Below, one piece after another: positions 59,089 to 64,000 of a DNA stretch of 64,000 bases (positions are counted from its first letter, which is position 1; every line of letters starts with the position of its first letter). This DNA is from JAHEKO01 sp965212505 (lineage in GTDB: Bacteria > Acidobacteriota > Thermoanaerobaculia > Multivoradales > JAHEKO01): positions 186,001 through 250,000 of the forward strand of contig OZ243123.1 in NCBI GenBank assembly GCA_965212505.1, written 5' to 3'. The notes under the pieces are model-generated. The model was not told the DNA's origin. It searched no databases and saw only the letters and a list, made by a program, of their open reading frames with translations. Both the position numbers and the translations under genes were made by a program.

Positions 59089-60378
59089 ATGACCCGAGAT
59101 TCCAGACGGCTCGGCCGGTGGCTCGCACTTACCTTTGTCCTCGCCGCGCTCGTCTCTCCGGCCGGCGCCGTGACCGTGCTCGACTGTGGCGGTCTGATCG
59201 ATCTCGAAGCCGGAGTGCGCCGCGAGGCGGTGCGGGTGGTGGTCGAGGACGCTCGAATCACCGCGGTCGGAGCCGACCTTCCGACTCCGGCGGGAGCCAA
59301 GGTCGTGGATCTCTCCGACTCGACCTGCCTGCCGGGTCTGGTCGATCTACACACCCACCTCATGATCACCCTCGACCGGACCGTGACCCAGAACTTCCTC
59401 GAGCGAACGAGCGCCGAGAAGACCCTGCTGGGCCTTCGTAACGCGCAGAAGATGCTGGGTCTCGGGTTTACGACGATCCGCGTTCCGGGCGACCTCGAGT
59501 TCCAGTTCGCCAACATCGCGCTGCGCGACGCGTTTGCGCGTGGCGACTTCGACGGGCCGCGAATGCGAGTCGCACCGAGCCTCGTGGGTCCGACCGGCGG
59601 CCACAGCGATATGAACGAGATCGCCACCGACGTCTTCGACATTGCCGGGCCGGTGGTCGAGGCCGGCCCCGACAACATGCGCGAAGAGGTACGACGTCAA
59701 CTCAAGGGTGGCGCCGACTGGATCAAGGTGATGGCGACCGGTGGCGTCATGTCGCAGAACGACGATCCGGAAGTTCAGGCGTTTACCGACGAGGAGTTCC
59801 AGGCGCTCGCCGACGAGGTGCATCGGCACAAGAAGCGCATCACCGCCCATGCGCACGGCAACTCCGGCATCGTCGCGGCGGCCAGGGCGGGCTTCGACTC
59901 GATCGAGCACGCCACCATGATCGAGGCGTCAGGTATCGAGGCGATGCTCGAGGCGGGCACCGTACTCGTGGCCACGGCCTACGTTGTCGACTGGATCGTC
60001 GAGCGCGGTGCGGTGGGCGGCATCACCGAAGACAACCTACGCAAGGCGATCCAGGTTCAGGAGCGCCGCAACGAGTCGCTCATGAGCGCCTATCGGGCGG
60101 GCGTGCCGATCGGTTTCGGCACCGACCAGATCTTCCCGCACGAGGAGTCGCCTCGGGAGTTCGCGGCCCTGGTTCGCATTGGACTCGAACCGATCGACGC
60201 GCTGCGTGCAGCGACCACCGTCGCCGCTCGGCTCCTTGGCATGGACGACGACATCGGCACGATCGAAGCGGGCAAGCTCGCCGACATCGTGGCGGTGCCC
60301 GGCGATCCGCTGGAGCGGATCGAGGTGATGGAGCAGATCGGCTTTGTGATGAAGGACGGCCGCGTGGTGCGGGACTAG
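59089..60378 (+). CDS. Exported metal-dependent amidohydrolase (prolidase-like)
   Basis: A 429-residue protein with a signal peptide (WLALTFVLAALVSPAGA). The metal ligands expected of the superfamily are present: DLHTHL, the lysine in WIKVMATGG, TAHAHGN, SIEHAT and FGTDQIF. The layout is that of the imidazolonepropionase-like/Xaa-Pro (Sgx9260-type) dipeptidase group. It probably cleaves dipeptides or N-acyl amino acids outside the cytoplasm. AAGGAGGAGG lies upstream of the ATG. It converges on the M20 peptidase gene, overlapping by four bases. Confidence 0.9.
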   Translation: MTRDSRRLGRWLALTFVLAALVSPAGAVTVLDCGGLIDLEAGVRREAVRVVVEDARITAVGADLPTPAGAKVVDLSDSTCLPGLVDLHTHLMITLDRTVTQNFLERTSAEKTLLGLRNAQKMLGLGFTTIRVPGDLEFQFANIALRDAFARGDFDGPRMRVAPSLVGPTGGHSDMNEIATDVFDIAGPVVEAGPDNMREEVRRQLKGGADWIKVMATGGVMSQNDDPEVQAFTDEEFQALADEVHRHKKRITAHAHGNSGIVAAARAGFDSIEHATMIEASGIEAMLEAGTVLVATAYVVDWIVERGAVGGITEDNLRKAIQVQERRNESLMSAYRAGVPIGFGTDQIFPHEESPREFAALVRIGLEPIDALRAATTVAARLLGMDDDIGTIEAGKLADIVAVPGDPLERIEVMEQIGFVMKDGRVVRD

Positions 60379-61670
60379 CGCGCCGACGTGCTCAATCGGT
60401 AGAGCAGCAGAGCCACCCGCTGAGTCTGGCTGCGGAGTGTCGTCAGATCGGCGACCTCGTCGACGGTGTGGCCGCCGCGGCCCATCAGCCCGACGCCGTC
60501 GAGGACTTGGGGCACGAGATCGGCGACGAACGAAACGTCGGCGGCCCCCGCCTTTCTTGGGTCGACGGCCGCAACGGCGCCGAATCCGAGGTCTTCGCTC
60601 GCCGCGCTATAGCGTTCGAGGAGTGCCCGATTGCCTTCTGTCGGTGCGAGGGGTGGGTAGCCGTCCGAGAAGGTCAGCGTCGCCTCGGTCTGGGGGAGGT
60701 GCTCGGAGACGATCCGCTGCATCGTCTCTTTGGCCATCGAGTACTGCTCGGGGGAGAGGGCGCGGAGGTCGCCGTCGACCATGGCGTGTTCGGCGACGAC
60801 GTTGTTCTTGCCGAAGGCGCTTCCGCGCGCCTGGCTCGAATCCAGACTGACCTCGGTGCCGCCGACGATCGCCCCCGGATTGAAAGTCAGATTCGGTTCA
60901 CCCGAGAGCTCCTCGTAGAAGCGAGTGAGAATGCGCGCCGCTTCATAGATCGCGCCGACCCCGATCTCCTCGGTGAAGACCTGAGAGGAGTGTGCCGGCA
61001 CGCCGGTCACGCGCAGCTTCCAGGACGTGGAGCCTCGCCGCGAGACGACGGCCGTCGCCGGGTTGGAATCGCCGTCCTCGAAACCGATCGCCCAGTTCGC
61101 CCCGCGCGCGGCGTCGCGCAACGCCTTCCGCGCCTCGGATAGAGGTCGCCCCGACTTCTCCTCGTCGCCGGTCAAGACGACACGCACGTGGAGGCTGTCG
61201 AGACCGCCGACGCTAGCGAGAGCCCGGAGGGCGTGGAGCATGATGACGTTGCCGCCCTTCATGTCGGTAATGCCGGGGCCCGCGGCCTCGGTCTCGCTCA
61301 GCCTCTCGAATCTCTGGAACGGACTGTCGGGCTCGAAGACGGTGTCGAGATGACCGATCAAGAGCACGACCGGGCCGTCGGCCGCTCGTTCTGCGACCAG
61401 GTGCCCGGCGCGGTCGAACGCCGCGCCCTCGACCCACGTGGTGGTGAAGCCGATCGACTCGAATTCGGTCGCCATCTGAGCGCCGACGGCCCGCACGCCC
61501 TCGAAGTTCATGGTGCCGCTGTTGAGGTTGACCGAGGACTCGATCAGCTCGAGAGCTTCCGCGACCGCTCCGTCGACGGCTCGAGCCAGCCGTCGTTCGA
61601 CGTCGTCGAGCTCCGCGAGCGCAGGGGCGGCCAGGGTCGAGACGAGGGCTGCAGCCATCCAGGTTCGCAT
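60375..61670 (-). CDS. Exported M20-family peptidase (carboxypeptidase G2-like)
   Basis: I chose ATG 61670 (MRTWMAAALVSTLAAPALAE), a signal-peptide start, giving 431 residues. Metal and catalytic residues appear in LLIGHLDTVFEPDSPF, GPGITDMKGGNVIM, VLTGDEEKSG and GRGGHTVDEVADL. The lid/dimer domain has TGVPAHSSQVF. Glutamate carboxypeptidase-type M20 enzymes remove C-terminal residues from peptides or folate-like compounds. With the convergent amidohydrolase and the serine hydrolase it forms a cluster of exported hydrolases. Confidence 0.92.
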   Translation of the reverse strand: MRTWMAAALVSTLAAPALAELDDVERRLARAVDGAVAEALELIESSVNLNSGTMNFEGVRAVGAQMATEFESIGFTTTWVEGAAFDRAGHLVAERAADGPVVLLIGHLDTVFEPDSPFQRFERLSETEAAGPGITDMKGGNVIMLHALRALASVGGLDSLHVRVVLTGDEEKSGRPLSEARKALRDAARGANWAIGFEDGDSNPATAVVSRRGSTSWKLRVTGVPAHSSQVFTEEIGVGAIYEAARILTRFYEELSGEPNLTFNPGAIVGGTEVSLDSSQARGSAFGKNNVVAEHAMVDGDLRALSPEQYSMAKETMQRIVSEHLPQTEATLTFSDGYPPLAPTEGNRALLERYSAASEDLGFGAVAAVDPRKAGAADVSFVADLVPQVLDGVGLMGRGGHTVDEVADLTTLRSQTQRVALLLYRLSTSAR

Positions 61671-61763
61671 GGTCGAACTATAGACCGGCCGGCCAAGACC
61701 GGAGCGCGCGAACCGCCGCGTCGCAGCCCCCCTTCGGTCGATCGCTCGGGAGATCCGTGCGAT

Positions 61764-61784
61764 CGACCGGTGCTCCACCGGTCG
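61764..61784 (-). terminator. Perfect hairpin after the serine hydrolase gene
   Basis: CGACCGGTG pairs perfectly with CACCGGTCG around a CTC loop, 16 bases past the stop of the beta-lactamase-fold gene on the minus strand. No T-run follows. It lies between that gene and the M20 gene and may end or weaken the transcript. Confidence 0.45.
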
Positions 61785-61799
61785 GCCTCACACGAGTGA

Positions 61800-63260
61800 T
61801 CAGGATCCGGCCGAAGCCAACGCCCGAGCGAGCGGCCGCCTGAGCTGACGGGCGATGCGTTCAGCGCCCGGCTCGTCGTGGTTGGAAAGCACGACGAGTG
61901 TCATACCGCCGTCGCTCTCCATTACCGAACTGACCCCCGGGGCACCTCCTGCGATCCCGATGCTCGCTCGCGAGCGTTCCGACGAGGCGGGCTCGGTCTG
62001 CTCGGCCGGCGTTGGGCCGCCGAACTGCCATCGGGTCCAACCCGGCGGCAGCAGCCGATGCTCGCGCAGCGCGTTGTCGAAGGCGAGCATGTCGTCGACC
62101 GTGGAGAAGGCGCTCCCAGCCGAGTTGCCGCGCACCGGCAGTCGATAGAGGTTGTTCCGCAGCTCCTCGGTGGTGCCCTGCGGGCCCATACGCGTGTAGC
62201 CCACCGCTACGTTGGGGACAACCTCGTCGCGGGCGAAGAAACCGGTCGAGGACATGCCGGCCGGTTGGAAGATGTGCTCGGCGACGTAATCGGCGTAGCT
62301 CTGACCCGACACTGCCGCAATGATGGCTCCGAGCACCATGAAGCCGCCGTTCGAGTACGAGCTCTGACTACCGGGCTCGAACTGCAGCGGCTCGTCGGCG
62401 AAGACCGGAAAGAAGTCCGCCGGCTCACGGTACGAGGTCTTGGACGAGCGGAAGTAGGTGGGGTTGAAGATGTCCCCGATGCCCGAGCTGTGATCGAGCA
62501 GGTGTTGAAGCGTGACCTTCGTGGCGACCTCCGAGTTCGGGTAGTCGGGGAGGTGTTTTTCGATCTTGTCGCCGAGCGCGAGTTTGCCGGCGTCGACCAA
62601 CTGGCCGATCGCGATACGCGTGAACGACTTGTTGATCGAGCCCAGGTCGAAGCGGGTCTCGAGAGTGTTCGGCGCTTTCCACTCGCGACTCGCCAGCCCC
62701 CAGGCGCCTCGGTAGAGCGGCTCGCCGTGCCAGGCGACGAGGGCGGCGCCGTCGAAGAGCCCCGACTCTGCGAGCCCGTCGAAGTAGCGCCCCAGGGCTG
62801 AGGCGATCTGTTCTCGACTTGCGCCGTCTGGAAGGTCGATGTCGGGCAGCTCGGGCCCCTCGGAGCCGTGGCCGCCGCCGCGCCCCGCTTCGACCGAGAG
62901 CGAGGCGATCTTGTCCCCTGCCTCCTTCGTGAAGTCGAAGCTGAAGAGGAGGGTGAGTCCGAGTGGGCTCTCGGCTTCGATGCCGAGGCGTCCCGGTTCG
63001 TCGAAGAAGACGCCGGCGAGCTCGAGACCCTGGTGACGACAGAGCTGTTGGGCGAGGTCGTGCCACCCGGCGGCGTCTCGCCGTTCCAGGAGCGAGTCGG
63101 CGAAGGTCTCTTGAATGTAGGCGGCGAGCGCCTCGGCGTCGCCTTCGGCGACGCGCCTCACGAAGCCCGTTCCGAGTCTCTCCTGCTCGGCCTCCGTCGG
63201 CATCGCCAGGGTGGGTGAGGTGAGTGTCACCAGCGCTAGGAGCGCCATCAGTCGTTTCAT
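61800..63260 (-). CDS. Exported beta-lactamase-fold serine hydrolase (class C/PBP-like)
   Basis: A 486-residue protein with a signal peptide (LMALLALVTLTSPTLAMP), an N-terminal DUF3887-like helical/beta domain (about 22-130), and a serine hydrolase domain. The catalytic motifs are S-x-x-K in GSINKSFTRIA and Y-x-N in SSYSNGGFMVLGAI; the third motif is not clearly K-T-G (GIAGGAPGVSS). This pattern fits the esterase/peptidase branch (Pab87, EstB-like) more than a resistance beta-lactamase. Substrate unknown. Confidence 0.88.
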   Translation of the reverse strand: MKRLMALLALVTLTSPTLAMPTEAEQERLGTGFVRRVAEGDAEALAAYIQETFADSLLERRDAAGWHDLAQQLCRHQGLELAGVFFDEPGRLGIEAESPLGLTLLFSFDFTKEAGDKIASLSVEAGRGGGHGSEGPELPDIDLPDGASREQIASALGRYFDGLAESGLFDGAALVAWHGEPLYRGAWGLASREWKAPNTLETRFDLGSINKSFTRIAIGQLVDAGKLALGDKIEKHLPDYPNSEVATKVTLQHLLDHSSGIGDIFNPTYFRSSKTSYREPADFFPVFADEPLQFEPGSQSSYSNGGFMVLGAIIAAVSGQSYADYVAEHIFQPAGMSSTGFFARDEVVPNVAVGYTRMGPQGTTEELRNNLYRLPVRGNSAGSAFSTVDDMLAFDNALREHRLLPPGWTRWQFGGPTPAEQTEPASSERSRASIGIAGGAPGVSSVMESDGGMTLVVLSNHDEPGAERIARQLRRPLARALASAGS

Positions 63261-63388
63261 TTCTGTCTCCTCCTGCCTCTGGAACGCCTCGACTCGAACA
63301 GGGTTCCCGTCGGCGCTCTGCTAGCATCTCGGCCTTCGGTCAAGTTGACCACTCAGCCGCCATCGAGCGACGGCGGCGACCGCGAATC

Positions 63389-64000
63389 ATGCAGTCGCGA
63401 TACGAGCATCTTCCTCTCGCGGTTCGGTTCCGGGCTCTGCATTGTGGCCTGGTTGCCGGGCTCTTGATGCTGGTTCCGGCCACCCATGCCACCGGCGAGG
63501 CGAGGGCTTCGGACGCGGGTCTGCGTTCGGCCACGGTTCGTCCCGAGAACGGCGCGAAGCCGACGAGCCCGTCCGAGTTCTCGGTCAAAGTCGGAGGGAG
63601 CGCGGTCGAGGTGGTCGGCGTCGAGGCGCTGTCGCCCGCCCGGGGTGGAGCGCCCTGGAAAGTGCTGGTCTATTTCGACACGCCCCTTCTAACGCCCGAC
63701 GGCCGGCAGCGCGCTCTCGACGAGTTGAGCGAACGAGCGGCCTCCTTGACGGAGTTCGGGCCGGTCTCGATCGTCGCCGCCGACCCGGAGCCGGTCGAGC
63801 TGCTCGCGGCCGGTCGCCACGGCCATGAGATCGCCGAGAGCCTGCGCCTCTTCGAGGACCGTACGACCCTGGCGGGTGAGCTGGTCTGGCGACGCCTACG
63901 TTTTCTCGAGGCGGTTCGCCGAGGCGAGGTCGACGAGACTCGCGCGCGCCAAGAGATGGAGCGTGAGCGCCAGCTGCTCGAGCGACAGCGCAACGCGCTG
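63389..64000 (+). CDS. Exported VWFA-like protein, truncated by window edge
   Basis: The frame opens at ATG 63389 and stays open to the window end (204 codons). It has an export segment (CGLVAGLLMLVPATHATG). PWKVLVYFDTPLLTPDGRQR, then SLTEFGPVSIVAADPEPVEL, resembles the degenerate VWA core of the VWFA-related protein at 55221-56900, whose strand 1 also lacks DxSxS. The end is rich in charged helix (RARQEMERERQLLERQRNAL). It is divergent from the beta-lactamase-fold gene across 128 bases. Family membership is probable; the C-terminal part is unseen. Confidence 0.65.
   Translation, partial: MQSRYEHLPLAVRFRALHCGLVAGLLMLVPATHATGEARASDAGLRSATVRPENGAKPTSPSEFSVKVGGSAVEVVGVEALSPARGGAPWKVLVYFDTPLLTPDGRQRALDELSERAASLTEFGPVSIVAADPEPVELLAAGRHGHEIAESLRLFEDRTTLAGELVWRRLRFLEAVRRGEVDETRARQEMERERQLLERQRNAL

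Overview
The window is high-GC, densely coding bacterial DNA with about 50 genes on both strands and no gene-free stretch over 300 bases. Several traits together point by inference to an Acidobacteriota chromosome, perhaps Thermoanaerobaculia-like: an Oar-type TonB receptor with a carboxypeptidase-regulatory domain, winged-helix/TolB-propeller fusion regulators ending in a VVLNW motif, a BlaI/M56 pair, VWFA-related proteins, and a diheme cytochrome of the reaction-centre-cytochrome-like family. I see no rRNA, tRNA, CRISPR array, prophage or insertion sequence. It looks like ordinary chromosome rich in signalling, secreted enzymes and envelope proteins.

Region 1 (1-12.3 kb) is regulatory. It holds a truncated TetR gene with a palindromic operator, an exported TPR protein, a histidine kinase/OmpR regulator pair, a large TonB-dependent receptor with a clear terminator, a LytTR response regulator, and two tandem paralogous winged-helix/propeller membrane regulators. 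Region 2 (12.3-23.1 kb) holds DNA polymerase II, a HAF-repeat exported protein, zinc-finger RNase H with a membrane protein, a BlaI/M56 pair with tandem operators, a thiolase and a methyltransferase. In region 3 (23.1-33.1 kb, minus strand) an acyl-CoA synthetase overlaps a GT-C membrane glycosyltransferase; 2-oxoglutarate dehydrogenase E1, a PafA-like phosphatase and an ArnT-like glycosyltransferase follow.

Region 4 (33.3-43 kb, plus strand) is a tightly packed, often overlapping run: a YwaF-type membrane protein, a large PIG-L deacetylase, an ABC importer (binding protein, ATPase, fused permease) and an MFS transporter. A PilZ protein with a degenerate receiver domain and an Ala/Glu-rich protein with a Rho-N-like domain follow. 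Region 5 (43.3-46.8 kb) has an ECF sigma factor/anti-sigma pair downstream of a DUF4331 gene, whose leader can fold to hide its Shine-Dalgarno and which is followed by a UUCG hairpin. Region 6 (46.9-50.2 kb) has a MutS-like ATPase divergent from a TetR gene; the TetR promoter carries an operator-like element that recurs before the next gene, an alpha/beta hydrolase.

Region 7 (50.2-57.8 kb) is a likely four-gene minus-strand operon: a VWFA-related protein, a TPR protein, a second VWA protein and a sulfatase-superfamily protein. It is divergent from the diheme cytochrome. Region 8 (57.8-64 kb) carries secreted hydrolases (a GDA1/CD39 apyrase-like enzyme, a prolidase-like amidohydrolase, an M20 peptidase, a beta-lactamase-fold hydrolase) and the start of another exported VWFA-like protein cut off by the window end.

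No clearly new multi-gene system (defence, mobile or biosynthetic) is proven here. The best leads are the bacterial apyrase, the M56 protein with six IGSD(Y/F)E repeats, the self-contained TetR/hydrolase regulatory unit, the folded DUF4331 leader, and the paired VWA/TPR operon.
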